A stretch of 64,000 bases of DNA from Lachnospiraceae bacterium AC2012 (GCA_000702525.1 JNIN01000001.1:186001-250000), one strand, 5' to 3'. Shown: positions 9,546 through 18,627, numbered from the stretch's first letter. Program-made: numbers and translations. Notes: generated by a model not told the origin, from the sequence alone.

Positions 9546-11138
9546 ATGTGCTCAATTTTAGCAACGATGTCTAGAAGTATCGAAAGACAGAAGTTAAAGG
9601 CCGCAATGGAGAAGTCCTATATGCGAGGGCCGGATATGGAGAAGATTGTGGAGGTTCCCATAGGAAAGATGTGCTTTCAGCGTCTTTCCATCATGGGGCT
9701 GACAGAAGCGGGGATGCAACCATTTTTCTTACATGGAAATGTTGTAATTTGTAACGGTGAAATTTACGGCTTTCAAAAATATAAGAAAGAGTTGCTGGAA
9801 CAGGGGTTTACGTTTCAGAGTGAGAGTGATTGCGAAGTTATCTTGCCAATGTATGAACAGTATGGATTTGAAATGTTCCGTTTCTTAGGAAGTGAGTTTG
9901 CGCTGGTCATCTATGACAGTGACAAGGATACCTATGTTGCGGCGCGAGATCCAATCGGTATTCGTCCATTGTTTTATGGATATGATGCGAATGGAGATAT
10001 CTATTTTGCAAGTGAAGCTCGTATGTTGGTGGATCTTGTGGAATGTGTAAAACCATTTCCACCGGGACATTATTATATGGATGGCGATTTCATTTCCTAT
10101 ATTAATCTGACAGATGTAAAGGATTATGTGACAAAGAATGTCGAGATTGCTTGTAGAAATATCCATGATTTACTGCTGAAGTCCGTGGAAACAAGGATGT
10201 GTGCGGATGCACCGCTGGGATTCTTACTGTCCGGTGGTCTGGATTCGAGTCTGGTCTGTGGGATGGCAGCGAAGATTTTGAAGGAATCCGGTAAGAAGAT
10301 TCGTACTTTTGCGATTGGTATGGAAGCCGATGCAATTGATTTGAAATATGCAAGAAAAGTTGCGGATTATATTGGTTCTGAGCACAGAGAATTCTATATG
10401 ACACCGGAGGATGTCATCGAGGCACTTCCGGAGGTCATTAAGATCCTTGGAACATGGGATATTACAACCATTCGTGCCAGCATTGGTATGTATCTTTGCT
10501 GTAAAGCGATTCATGAAAATACAGATGTGAGAGTGCTGATGACAGGGGAGATCTCCGATGAGTTATTCGGCTATAAATATACGGATTTTGCGCCATCAGC
10601 CGAGGAATTCCAAAAGGAATCCAAGAAGCGTATCGATGAACTCTATATGTATGATGTGCTTCGTGCGGATCGATGTGTGGCGGATAACAGTTTAGAGGCT
10701 CGTGTTCCTTTTGGTGATACAGAGTTTGTGAAATATGTAATGTCCATTGATCCGGAGATTAAGATGAACACGTATGATTGTGGAAAATATTTACTTCGAC
10801 ATGCCTTTGAAGAGGACAAATTGATTCCGGAGGAAATCCTTTGGCGTGAGAAGGCAGCCTTTTCCGATGCAGTTGGTCATAGTATGGTCGATGATCTGAA
10901 GGAATATGCAGAATCGAAATATACCGAGGAAGAATTCCAGGAAAAATGTAAGAAATATAAACATTGCCCTCCATTTACAAAAGAGAGCTTGTTATATAGA
11001 GAAATCTTCGAATCCTTTTATCAAAATCAGGATGAGATGATTATAGATTATTGGATGCCAAATAAGCATTGGGAGAATTGCGATGTTGATGATCCAAGTG
11101 CAAGAGTTCTTAAGAACTATGGTAAATCTGGAGTCTAA
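9546..11138 (+). CDS. asnB: Asparagine synthase (glutamine-hydrolysing)
   Basis: Makes asparagine from aspartate, glutamine and ATP. Residue Cys2 (MCSILATMSRS) is the class II amidotransferase nucleophile after removal of Met1, and IGKMCFQRLSIMGL and GNVVICNGEIYGF are the usual glutaminase-domain segments. The ATP-pyrophosphatase loop FLLSGGLDSSLVCGMAA begins the synthetase domain at about residue 225. At 530 residues it is close to E. coli AsnB (554). A purine-rich ribosome-binding site lies 41 bp after amt. The stop overlaps the next unused ATG, and glnN follows closely, so it sits inside the ammonium-assimilation transcript. Confidence 0.92.
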   Translation: MCSILATMSRSIERQKLKAAMEKSYMRGPDMEKIVEVPIGKMCFQRLSIMGLTEAGMQPFFLHGNVVICNGEIYGFQKYKKELLEQGFTFQSESDCEVILPMYEQYGFEMFRFLGSEFALVIYDSDKDTYVAARDPIGIRPLFYGYDANGDIYFASEARMLVDLVECVKPFPPGHYYMDGDFISYINLTDVKDYVTKNVEIACRNIHDLLLKSVETRMCADAPLGFLLSGGLDSSLVCGMAAKILKESGKKIRTFAIGMEADAIDLKYARKVADYIGSEHREFYMTPEDVIEALPEVIKILGTWDITTIRASIGMYLCCKAIHENTDVRVLMTGEISDELFGYKYTDFAPSAEEFQKESKKRIDELYMYDVLRADRCVADNSLEARVPFGDTEFVKYVMSIDPEIKMNTYDCGKYLLRHAFEEDKLIPEEILWREKAAFSDAVGHSMVDDLKEYAESKYTEEEFQEKCKKYKHCPPFTKESLLYREIFESFYQNQDEMIIDYWMPNKHWENCDVDDPSARVLKNYGKSGV

Positions 11139-11209
11139 TGAGAGGAAGCTCCGGGAATAACAGAAGTAGGATGTTACAAAAATTTATACATATAAAGAAA
11201 GGAAGTATT

Positions 11210-13291
11210 ATGAAAGAGAAATTACCAGAGTTATTTGGAAGTTATGTATTTAATGAGGAGACGATGAAGAGACGTCTGTCAGCAGCGTCTTATAAGTCAT
11301 GGAAGAAGTCGGTGCAGGAGGGAACATCCCTGGAACTCTCCACGGCCAATGAGATTGCGGAAGCGATGAAACAGTGGGCCATGGAACTTGGCGCTACACA
11401 CTTTACACATTGGTTCCAGCCAATGACAGGTGTGACAGCAGAGAAGCATGATTCCTTCATCAATCCTATCGGTGGTGGAAATATTGAGATGGAATTTTCA
11501 GGAAAAGAGCTTGTAAAGGGTGAACCGGATGCGTCATCATTTCCATCCGGAGGACTGAGAGCGACATTTGAAGCGAGAGGATATACTGCTTGGGATCCAA
11601 CTAGTTTCGCTTTTGTCAAGGATGACTCCCTCTATATTCCAACGATTTTCCTGTCTTATTCCGGCCAGGCGCTCGACAAGAAGACACCACTCCTTCGTTC
11701 CATGGATGCGGTATCGAAGCAGGCAGTTCGTATTCTTAGACTCTTTGGTGATGAGGATACCAACCGTGTCACAGCAAACTGTGGTCCAGAGCAGGAATAT
11801 TTCCTGGTAGATAAGGCACTCTATGATCAGCGTGAGGACTTACGTCTCGCAGGTAGAACCTTATTTGGCAATAAGCCAGCGCGTGGTCAGGAATTATCCG
11901 ATCACTATTTTGGTCAGATCAAACCAAGAGTTGCGGCGTATATGAAAGACCTCGATAACGAACTTTGGAAGCTTGGTATCTATTCTAAGACAAAGCACAA
12001 TGAGGTTGCTCCATCCCAGCATGAGATGGCGCCAATCTATTCAGATGCCAATACCGCTTCGGATTCCAACCAGCTGACGATGAACATTATGAAGACGGTA
12101 GCACTTCGTCACAATTTTGCCTGCCTTCTTCATGAGAAGCCTTTTGATGGTGTGAATGGTTCCGGTAAGCATGATAACTGGTCTCTTGGAACAGACCTTG
12201 GGGAAAATCTGCTTAGCCCAGGACATACACCAAGCAAGAATGCGCAGTTTTTACTGTTCCTTGCAGCCTTTGTGAAGGGTGTGGATGAATATCAGGATGT
12301 GCTTCGTTGTACCGTGGCATCTGCTGGAAATGATCACCGTCTTGGCGCACAGGAGGCACCTCCAGCCATTCTTTCTATCTTCCTTGGAGATGAATTAGAA
12401 GCTGTGGTTTCCTCTATCATCAATGGAACCGATTATGAGGATGGCGGCAAGAAGACACTGCGTATCGGTGTGGATATGCTTCCAAAGATTGCCCAGGATA
12501 CAACAGATCGAAATCGTACATCACCAATGGCATTTACCGGAAATAAATTCGAATTCCGTATGCTTGGTTCTGCGCAGTCCATCTCTGGTCCAAATATTGC
12601 TTTAAATACGATTATGGCAGAAGAGCTTTCCCAGTTTGCGGAAGTATTAGAGGGCTCTCGTGACTTTGAATTGGATTTACAGAAGTTAATTAAGAAGACA
12701 TTTACAGAACATCAGAGAATCATCTTCAATGGAAATGGTTACGATGAAGCATGGGTAGAAGAAGCAGAAAAGCGTGGATTATCCAACCTGGTTTCTACGG
12801 CAGATGCATTACCGGAATATGCAAGTGCTAAGGCCATCAAACTTTTCACAAAGAATGATGTTTATACAGAAGAGGAACTGACAGCAAGAGCAACCATTCA
12901 TGCGGAAACTTATGCATCAAAAATTTTAATTGAAGCTAGAACGATGGCGGATATGGCAAAACGTCAGATTATGCCTGCGGTCTCTGCATATGCCGGAGAA
13001 CTCTGCCAGAGAATCGAAACGATGACCGCTTGCGGATGTGTAACTGCATATGAGACAGAAACTGCAAATCGTGTTGCAAGCTTTACCGATGCAATGATGA
13101 AAGATACCGATCAGCTCGATGAAGATATTGCTAAGGTTCCATCCGAAGAATGGGCTGCTATGAAGTATGCACATGAAGTCTTACTTCCGGATATGGAAGC
13201 TGTTCGTGCATCAGCCGATGCATTAGAAGCGCTGGTAGACAAGGAATACTGGCCATTCCCAGTTTACTCCGATTTACTTTTCTCTGAGTAG
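11210..13291 (+). CDS. glnN: Glutamine synthetase type III
   Basis: Makes glutamine from glutamate, ammonium and ATP. The protein is of the long GSIII class (693 residues from this start), not GlnA. Recognisable parts include GSYVFNEETMKRRLS at the N-terminus, ATHFTHWFQPMTG, the FPSGGLRATFEARGYTAWDP block, NCGPEQEYFL, the KHNEVAPSQHEMAPIY metal/ATP region and GSGKHDNWSLGTD. I prefer the ATG at 11210 because AAAGAAAGGAAG lies just before it; a longer reading from 11138 adds 24 residues with no family similarity. A clear terminator follows. With the Amt-PII fusion and AsnB it forms an ammonium capture unit. Confidence 0.95.
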   Translation: MKEKLPELFGSYVFNEETMKRRLSAASYKSWKKSVQEGTSLELSTANEIAEAMKQWAMELGATHFTHWFQPMTGVTAEKHDSFINPIGGGNIEMEFSGKELVKGEPDASSFPSGGLRATFEARGYTAWDPTSFAFVKDDSLYIPTIFLSYSGQALDKKTPLLRSMDAVSKQAVRILRLFGDEDTNRVTANCGPEQEYFLVDKALYDQREDLRLAGRTLFGNKPARGQELSDHYFGQIKPRVAAYMKDLDNELWKLGIYSKTKHNEVAPSQHEMAPIYSDANTASDSNQLTMNIMKTVALRHNFACLLHEKPFDGVNGSGKHDNWSLGTDLGENLLSPGHTPSKNAQFLLFLAAFVKGVDEYQDVLRCTVASAGNDHRLGAQEAPPAILSIFLGDELEAVVSSIINGTDYEDGGKKTLRIGVDMLPKIAQDTTDRNRTSPMAFTGNKFEFRMLGSAQSISGPNIALNTIMAEELSQFAEVLEGSRDFELDLQKLIKKTFTEHQRIIFNGNGYDEAWVEEAEKRGLSNLVSTADALPEYASAKAIKLFTKNDVYTEEELTARATIHAETYASKILIEARTMADMAKRQIMPAVSAYAGELCQRIETMTACGCVTAYETETANRVASFTDAMMKDTDQLDEDIAKVPSEEWAAMKYAHEVLLPDMEAVRASADALEALVDKEYWPFPVYSDLLFSE

Positions 13292-13309
13292 ATCGTTGTA
13301 ATATAGAAG

Positions 13310-13343
13310 AGGCACTCCCGAGTGAGCGGGGAGTGCCTTTTTC
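13310..13343 (+). terminator. Rho-independent terminator after glnN
   Basis: A 10-bp perfect stem (AGGCACTCCC at 13310-13319 with GGGAGTGCCT at 13329-13338) has a 9-nt loop and a TTTTTC tail. It lies just past the 3' end of the convergent DUF1836 gene, but the minus-strand tail is poor, so it mainly serves glnN. Confidence 0.9.
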
Positions 13344-13364
13344 TATAAATTGTTTTATCTGGAT

Positions 13365-14000
13365 TTAATTTTTGTGATTTTTATCCGAAGCAGAAGCTTC
13401 TCTAGCTGCAATCATATCATCCACCATGGTTTCAATCAGCATCTTCTTTAGATAAATATCAAAAGATAGATTACAAATCATAGCGAATTGATGCAGGGTT
13501 TCCTCTTCCTCTTGATCTTCAAATTCGTAATCTTTGAAGAATTTCTGCGAGAGTTTGTATTTCTTCATGATATCGGAAATGACAACGTCGATCTCCTCGG
13601 TCTCCATCTTGACCAGTTCTTCATAGATATCGGCAAAATTGATATCTTTGTCTTGCCCGAAGAAGCGTTCATCAATTGGTTTTAAGATTTCTTCGATATC
13701 GGAAATGCTAAGAAAACTCTTGAGATAATAGATCATGATGAGTGTCAGTACATGATCGCGGGAGTATTTCTTTTTCACTGGAGCGGGAAGTACATGATGT
13801 TTGGTATAGTTATTAATCATGTTCTTCGTCAGTGTCTTATCTTCGGGATGTCGTTTTACAGATTGCAGGTTGGAGTCCATAAAGGAGGTAACCTGATCCA
13901 TATATAATTCGATTTCCGTGATGTCCTCTGGATGGACATAGTCTAAATCGGTAATTTTCTTTAAAAAGGAGAACATCTGCTCTCTAGATTCTTTACTCAT
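13365..14000 (-). CDS. DUF1836 domain protein (putative DNA-binding regulator)
   Basis: A 211-residue soluble protein recognised as DUF1836 by its length and by segments such as KTLTKNMINNYTKHHVLPAP and KKKYSRDHVLTLIMIYYLKS, which resemble a MerR-like winged helix-turn-helix (YTK...LP...YSRDHV). It then continues as a helical domain, SISDIEEILKPI onward. It starts ATGAGTAAAGAA with GAGGTGAAAACTT upstream. No target is known for the family. The promoter immediately upstream carries a 9-3-9 inverted repeat over the -10/-35 spacer, which would fit self-regulation (inference). Confidence 0.75.
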   Translation of the reverse strand: MSKESREQMFSFLKKITDLDYVHPEDITEIELYMDQVTSFMDSNLQSVKRHPEDKTLTKNMINNYTKHHVLPAPVKKKYSRDHVLTLIMIYYLKSFLSISDIEEILKPIDERFFGQDKDINFADIYEELVKMETEEIDVVISDIMKKYKLSQKFFKDYEFEDQEEEETLHQFAMICNLSFDIYLKKMLIETMVDDMIAAREASASDKNHKN

Positions 14001-14020
14001 AAGTTTTCACCTCAGACTCT

Positions 14021-14049
14021 ATTATATAGTTTAGAAAACTATATCTCAA
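14021..14049 (-). promoter_or_regulatory. Promoter of the DUF1836 gene with embedded inverted repeat (candidate operator)
   Basis: Read on the minus strand, TTGAGA (14049-14044) and TATAAT (14026-14021) are separated by exactly 17 bp, a good sigma-A promoter. The spacer is almost entirely an inverted repeat, ATATAGTTT / AAACTATAT (14024-14032 and 14036-14044, 3-nt loop). A dimeric regulator bound here would block RNA polymerase. The gene it controls is itself HTH-like. Confidence 0.65.
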
Positions 14050-14064
14050 CAGACAGATACGATG

Positions 14065-14073
14065 TGATATAAT
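14065..14073 (+). promoter_or_regulatory. Extended -10 promoter for pcrA
   Basis: TGATATAAT (14065-14073) is an extended -10 box (TGnTATAAT) on the plus strand, about 70 bp upstream of pcrA; no good -35 is seen. It lies back to back with the DUF1836 promoter. Confidence 0.5.
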
Positions 14074-14144
14074 GGTTCTTGTGTTTTTTGAAATGATTTG
14101 GAGGTGCCGTTGCATTTCCAATAGAGAATAGTTAAGAGGTTTTG

Positions 14145-16505
14145 ATGGCAGAGAGTATTTTATTAGAGTCATTAAATGACGAACAGAAAATTGGTGTTAC
14201 TACGACGGAAGGTCCTGTGCTGATTCTGGCGGGAGCCGGTTCTGGTAAGACGAGAGTACTTACCAATCGAGTGGCTTATTTGATCCAGGAGAAGGGCGTG
14301 GAGCCTTATCATATCATGGCAATTACCTTTACGAATAAGGCGGCAAGAGAGATGCGGGAACGTATCAATGCGATGATTCATGAGGATGCGGAATCTATCT
14401 GGGTATCCACGTTCCATAGTTCTTGTGTACGTATTCTTCGTCGTTTTATTGATCGATTGGGATATGACAACCATTTTACAATCTATGATGCGGATGATCA
14501 GAAGACGCTGATGAAGGATGTCTGTAAGAAATTAGAAATCGATACGAAGAAGTTTAAGGAGAAAACATTCTTAAATCATATTTCCTCTGCGAAGAATGAA
14601 CTGGTAGGACCGGAAGAATTCTTGAATCGTGCGATGGGAGACTTCAATAGGACAAGAGTGGGTCAGGTGTATCGAGAATACCAGAATCGTTTGCGTCAGA
14701 GTAATGCGCTGGATTTTGATGACTTGATCATGAAGACGGTGGAATTATTCAAATTAGATCCGGAAGTTTTGAACTTCTATCAGGAGAAATTCCAGTATGT
14801 CATGGTCGACGAGTACCAGGATACCAATACCGCACAGTTTGAGTTGGTTCGCTTGCTTGCCGGTGGTAGAAATAATCTCTGTGTCGTTGGTGATGATGAT
14901 CAGTCCATCTACAAATTCCGCGGTGCGAACATCTATAATATTTTGAATTTTGAACAGAATTACAGGGATGCAACCGTGATTAAGCTGGAGCAGAATTATC
15001 GTAGTACACAGACGATTCTTGATGCTGCAAATGCAGTGATTGCAAATAACGGTAAGAGAAAAGATAAAGCGCTCTGGACGCAGAATGATAAGGGTGAGAA
15101 GATCTGTTTTGAACAGTTTGATACAGCTTATGAAGAAGCTGGATATATCGCATCGAATATTGTTCGCGCCAAGAGAGAGGGCGAATTTGCCTATGGTGAT
15201 AATGCGATTTTATATCGTACGAATGCGCAGTCTCGTATCTTGGAAGAAAAACTGATTCAGATGGGCGTGCCATATAAGATTGTCGGTGGTGTGAACTTCT
15301 ATTCCAGAAAAGAAATCAAGGATATCCTTGCTTATCTTAAGACCATTGATAACGCGGTAGATGAAATCGCAGTCCGTCGAATTATCAATGTTCCAAAGCG
15401 TGGTATTGGTGCGACAACCTTGAATCGTGTTTCAGACTATGCAGTCATGAATCAGATTACGTATTATGATGCACTTTGCGGTGCGGCTTCCATTCCATCC
15501 ATTGGCAAGGCAGCCTCCAAGATTGAGGGATTTGTTCTCTTTATTCAGGCGATGCAGGTATTTGCCAAGGAGCACTCCGTTGCAGAATTGATAAAAGAAG
15601 TATTAGACCAGACGGGATATCTGGAGGATCTGAAGGTTGAAAATACGGAGGAAGCAAAGGCTCGTATTGAAAATATCGATGAACTTGTAAATAAGGCAGT
15701 GACGTATACCATGGATGCAGAGGAGCCATCGCTTTCCGGGTTCTTAGAAGAAGTTGCTCTGGTTGCAGATATCGATAATCTGGAAGAGGATACGGATTAT
15801 GTGGTTCTTATGACACTGCATTCTGCGAAGGGGCTGGAATTTCCAAATGTCTATATGGCTGGTATGGAAGATGGATTATTTCCAAGTTATATGTCACTTT
15901 CCGATGAGAGTGATGAATTGGAAGAGGAACGTCGACTTTGCTATGTAGGAATTACAAGAGCAGAGAAGAAGCTTACGATGACAAGTGCAAAGATTCGTAT
16001 GATTCGTGGCGAGACGCAGTTCGGTGCCATTTCCAGATTTGTGAAAGAGATTCCATCCGAGATGATTCGTGGTAATCTTTGGGAACCGAAGCGAAAGGAC
16101 GATTTGCCATTCTTAGAAGGTAATCCATTCGATGGCGATGGTGCCTTTGGTCGCTCCGATATTCAGAAGGGATTAGGTGCTTTTGGCCGCTCCGATATAC
16201 AGAAGGGATTCGGCGGCTCTGGTACGCAGACGATGGGCGCTAGAACGGGTAGAAATCCTTGGAAAAATCAGGCAACGCAGGCGGCAGAATACAAAGCACG
16301 TACGAGCTCTAAGAATTTTGGAACGAAGATTGAGAAGGGCACACTTTCCTATGGCGTTGGCGATCGCGTGAAGCATGTGAAGTTTGGCGAAGGTATCGTG
16401 CAGAATATTAATGATGGCGGTCGTGATTACGAAGTAACCGTGGATTTTGAACGCGTCGGTGTGAAAAAAATGTTTGCAAGTTTTGCAAAATTAAAGAAAT
16501 GTTAG
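14145..16505 (+). CDS. pcrA: ATP-dependent DNA helicase PcrA/UvrD (superfamily 1)
   Basis: 3'-5' helicase for repair and clearing of replication/transcription conflicts. Seen in order: Q-motif LNDEQ, Walker A AGAGSGKTRVL, TFTNKAAREM, WVSTFHSSCVRILRR, Walker B VDEYQDTN, VGDDDQSIYKFRGA, LEQNYRST, and late motifs VVLMTLHSAKGLEF and CYVGITRAEKKL. The C-terminus ends in a Tudor-like fold (YGVGDRVKHVKFGEGIVQ) that binds RNA polymerase in known PcrA. The linker before it (about residues 665-700) holds a near-perfect duplicated decamer, GAFGRSDIQKG twice. At 786 residues it has usual length. The ATG at 14145 is preferred over the in-frame TTG directly before it. Confidence 0.96.
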   Translation: MAESILLESLNDEQKIGVTTTEGPVLILAGAGSGKTRVLTNRVAYLIQEKGVEPYHIMAITFTNKAAREMRERINAMIHEDAESIWVSTFHSSCVRILRRFIDRLGYDNHFTIYDADDQKTLMKDVCKKLEIDTKKFKEKTFLNHISSAKNELVGPEEFLNRAMGDFNRTRVGQVYREYQNRLRQSNALDFDDLIMKTVELFKLDPEVLNFYQEKFQYVMVDEYQDTNTAQFELVRLLAGGRNNLCVVGDDDQSIYKFRGANIYNILNFEQNYRDATVIKLEQNYRSTQTILDAANAVIANNGKRKDKALWTQNDKGEKICFEQFDTAYEEAGYIASNIVRAKREGEFAYGDNAILYRTNAQSRILEEKLIQMGVPYKIVGGVNFYSRKEIKDILAYLKTIDNAVDEIAVRRIINVPKRGIGATTLNRVSDYAVMNQITYYDALCGAASIPSIGKAASKIEGFVLFIQAMQVFAKEHSVAELIKEVLDQTGYLEDLKVENTEEAKARIENIDELVNKAVTYTMDAEEPSLSGFLEEVALVADIDNLEEDTDYVVLMTLHSAKGLEFPNVYMAGMEDGLFPSYMSLSDESDELEEERRLCYVGITRAEKKLTMTSAKIRMIRGETQFGAISRFVKEIPSEMIRGNLWEPKRKDDLPFLEGNPFDGDGAFGRSDIQKGLGAFGRSDIQKGFGGSGTQTMGARTGRNPWKNQATQAAEYKARTSSKNFGTKIEKGTLSYGVGDRVKHVKFGEGIVQNINDGGRDYEVTVDFERVGVKKMFASFAKLKKC

Positions 16506-16521
16506 TATCCTATGAAATTTG

Positions 16522-16530
16522 TGTTATAAT
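16522..16530 (+). promoter_or_regulatory. Extended -10 promoter before small membrane protein gene
   Basis: TGTTATAAT at 16522-16530 is a consensus extended -10 box, 44 bp upstream of the next ATG; the -35 region is weak. It implies that the small gene has its own transcript, closed by the hairpin at 16816. Confidence 0.5.
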
Positions 16531-16573
16531 TTCCTTATAGTATTAAGAGAAGGTTTACTACAGGAGGAGCAAT

Positions 16574-16774
16574 ATGAAGAATTCAATGAAACATACAATT
16601 GGAGTTGTCATCGGGATCGTGGTTGCATTAGCTGCAATTGCAGGTATTGCCTATGCGCTTTATCGTTATTTCAAGCCAGATTATGATGATGAATTTATGG
16701 ATGAATTTGATGACGAATTTTATGATGACGATTACGAAGAGGATGATAGCCTCTTTGATGAGGATGACGAATAG
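16574..16774 (+). CDS. Small single-pass membrane protein with polyacidic tail
   Basis: 66 residues: a short basic N-terminus, one hydrophobic helix (about residues 9-30, HTIGVVIGIVVALAAIAGIA) and a tail of about 35 residues dominated by Asp and Glu with interspersed Phe and Tyr (DDEFMDEFDDEFYDDDYEE). A strong ribosome-binding site (ACAGGAGGAGC) and its own promoter and terminator support real expression. Such short membrane proteins with acidic tails occur in related clostridia, but I know no function. The basic N-terminus suggests the acidic tail is outside or at the membrane surface; the topology is uncertain. Confidence 0.72.
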   Translation: MKNSMKHTIGVVIGIVVALAAIAGIAYALYRYFKPDYDDEFMDEFDDEFYDDDYEEDDSLFDEDDE

Positions 16775-16815
16775 AATTCTAGTTGCATTGTTCTGACATA
16801 GCATATAAAATACAA

Positions 16816-16856
16816 GGGACTCTTTCATAGAAGTTATGGAAGAGTTTCTTTTTTGT
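16816..16856 (+). terminator. Rho-independent terminator
   Basis: GACTCTTTCATA pairs with TATGGAAGAGTT (one mismatch or G-U) around a short loop, followed by CTTTTTTG. It closes the transcript of the small membrane protein just upstream of the rRNA methyltransferase. Confidence 0.75.
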
Positions 16857-16879
16857 TATTGAAATTAGAAGGAGAATAC

Positions 16880-18334
16880 ATGAAAAAAGGTCAGATTTTA
16901 GACGGCAAAGTGATTTGCGGCAGTTTTCCAAATAAAGGTGTAGTGGAGACGGAAGAAGGGGAACTCTTCCGTACGAAAAATGTAATTCCAGGGCAGACCG
17001 TGCGTTGTCGAATTAAGAAGAACAGTAAATCCAAAGCAGAGGGTATGACGCTTGAGATTCTTGAGAAATCCCCATTGGAGACAAAAGAGAATGTATGTGA
17101 GCATTTTGGCGCTTGCGGTGGATGTTCCTATCAGTCTGTTCCTTATGAAGAACAGCTGAAATTGAAAGAGTCCATGGAACTGGATTTATTCAGAACGGTT
17201 CTGGGAGAAGAGAAGCTTTCTGCTGTTTGGGAAGGTTTGATTAGCTCTCCAGAAGAAGACAATTATAGAAACAAGATGGAATTCACATTCGGTGATGAAG
17301 TCAAGGATGGCCCACTTTCTCTGGGTATGCATAAGCGTGGAAGCTTCTATGATATCGTTACGGTTTCTGATTGTAGAATTATGGATGCGGATATGCGTCT
17401 GGTATTGTCTGCGACATTAGAATTTTTCCGCGAACGCAACATTTCCTATTATCATAGACTTCGACACGAGGGATACCTCCGTCATCTGCTTGTTCGTAAG
17501 GCGAAGTACACGGGAGAGATTTTAGTGGATCTCGTTACGAGTACACAGATCGAGGAAGCGGAAGAGAAGGCTCTCTTAGAAGCCTATACAGAGATGTTGA
17601 AATCTCAGAAGCTGGAAGGTACGCTTCGTGGACTTCTTCATACGAGAAATGATCAGGAAGCGGATGCCATCAAGGATGAGGGAACGGAGATTCTCTATGG
17701 TGAGGATTATTTCTATGAAAAGCTCCTGAATTTGAAATTCAAGATTACGCCATTCTCCTTCTTTCAGACAAATTCGCTCGGTGCGGAAGTTCTCTACGAT
17801 ACAGCGCGTCGATTCATTTTGGATAAAGAGTTAGAAGTTACAAATCATAAAGCAAGAATTATGGAAGATTCTGAGATTGATTCTGATTTCTTGAAGGAAA
17901 AGCTGGTTTATGACTTGTATTCCGGAACCGGTACGATTGCGCAGATGCTTGCATCCGTATCGAAAGAAGTTCTTGGTATTGAATTAGTAGCGGAAGCGGT
18001 AGAAGCCGCAAAAGAAAATGCTGGTTTAAATGGATTATCTAACTGCGATTTCCTCGCTGGTGATGTGTATAAAGTATTGAGCGAGTTAGAGGGAAAACCT
18101 GATTTCATCGTACTCGATCCACCAAGAGAAGGAATCCAGCCAAAAGCTATTGAGAAAATTTTAAGCTATGATGTAGATTCTATGATTTACATCTCCTGCA
18201 AACCAACATCTTTAGCTCGTGACCTCGAAATCTTCCTTGCCCGTGGTTATGATGTAACACGTATGTGCGCCGTGGATATGTTCCCGGCAACATATCATTG
18301 TGAGACCATTTGCCTTTTAAAGAAATGTAAATAA
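16880..18334 (+). CDS. 23S rRNA (uracil-5-)-methyltransferase, RlmD/RumA family with N-terminal TRAM-like domain
   Basis: Methylates a uracil in 23S rRNA (or tRNA) with S-adenosylmethionine. The N-terminal about 60 residues form a TRAM-like beta domain (GQILDGKVICG...GQTVRCRIKKN). Iron-sulfur cysteines follow in CEHFGACGGCSYQ. The SAM motif VYDLYSGTGTIAQML, the DPPREGI motif and the catalytic-cysteine segment ISCKPTSLARDL are present. From the ATG at 16880 (GAAGGAGAATAC before it) it has 484 residues; a longer TTG-type reading from 16853 runs into the terminator and is rejected. A second family member without TRAM lies at 27.8 kb, so the exact target of each is unclear. Confidence 0.9.
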   Translation: MKKGQILDGKVICGSFPNKGVVETEEGELFRTKNVIPGQTVRCRIKKNSKSKAEGMTLEILEKSPLETKENVCEHFGACGGCSYQSVPYEEQLKLKESMELDLFRTVLGEEKLSAVWEGLISSPEEDNYRNKMEFTFGDEVKDGPLSLGMHKRGSFYDIVTVSDCRIMDADMRLVLSATLEFFRERNISYYHRLRHEGYLRHLLVRKAKYTGEILVDLVTSTQIEEAEEKALLEAYTEMLKSQKLEGTLRGLLHTRNDQEADAIKDEGTEILYGEDYFYEKLLNLKFKITPFSFFQTNSLGAEVLYDTARRFILDKELEVTNHKARIMEDSEIDSDFLKEKLVYDLYSGTGTIAQMLASVSKEVLGIELVAEAVEAAKENAGLNGLSNCDFLAGDVYKVLSELEGKPDFIVLDPPREGIQPKAIEKILSYDVDSMIYISCKPTSLARDLEIFLARGYDVTRMCAVDMFPATYHCETICLLKKCK

Positions 18335-18385
18335 AGAAGTATTTCGTATAATGTAAACAAAGAAGTAGTTCGTATATAGATGAGA

Positions 18386-18466
18386 CAAAAGCCCTGTATG
18401 GTTCTGAGGTGACCCCTCAGAACCTGCGGGGCTTTTTTGCTCCTCAGAACCATGGGGGCTTTTTAG
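18386..18466 (+). terminator. Terminator with two alternative 3' arms
   Basis: A left arm of about 20 nt (AGCCCTGTATGGTTCTGAGG, 18390-18409) can pair with 18415-18433 (CCTCAGAACC...GGGGCT) followed by TTTTTT, or equally with a second copy at 18442-18460 (CCTCAGAACC...GGGGGCT) followed by TTTTTAG. It is thus a tandem terminator made by duplication of the 3' arm. A short direct repeat, AAGAAGTA(T/G)TTCGTATA, lies just before it (about 18334-18377). Confidence 0.75.
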
Positions 18467-18627
18467 AATGTTTTAATAGAATCCATGATTTCTTAATTTG
18501 AATTTGCATGGTGTGAGAAATAGGATGGGAAGTGTGGAAAGTGTACGAAACAGAGGTATTTTGTAAACAGGTAGTTTTGATTGTTGTCAGGGGGTGTAGA
18601 GGAGAGAAAATACGTTATGTAGGAAAT

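Noticed and set aside
11138..11209. Longer N-terminus for glnN overlapping the asnB stop
   Set aside because: The extra 24 residues do not resemble GSIII, and a strong ribosome-binding site precedes the ATG at 11210.
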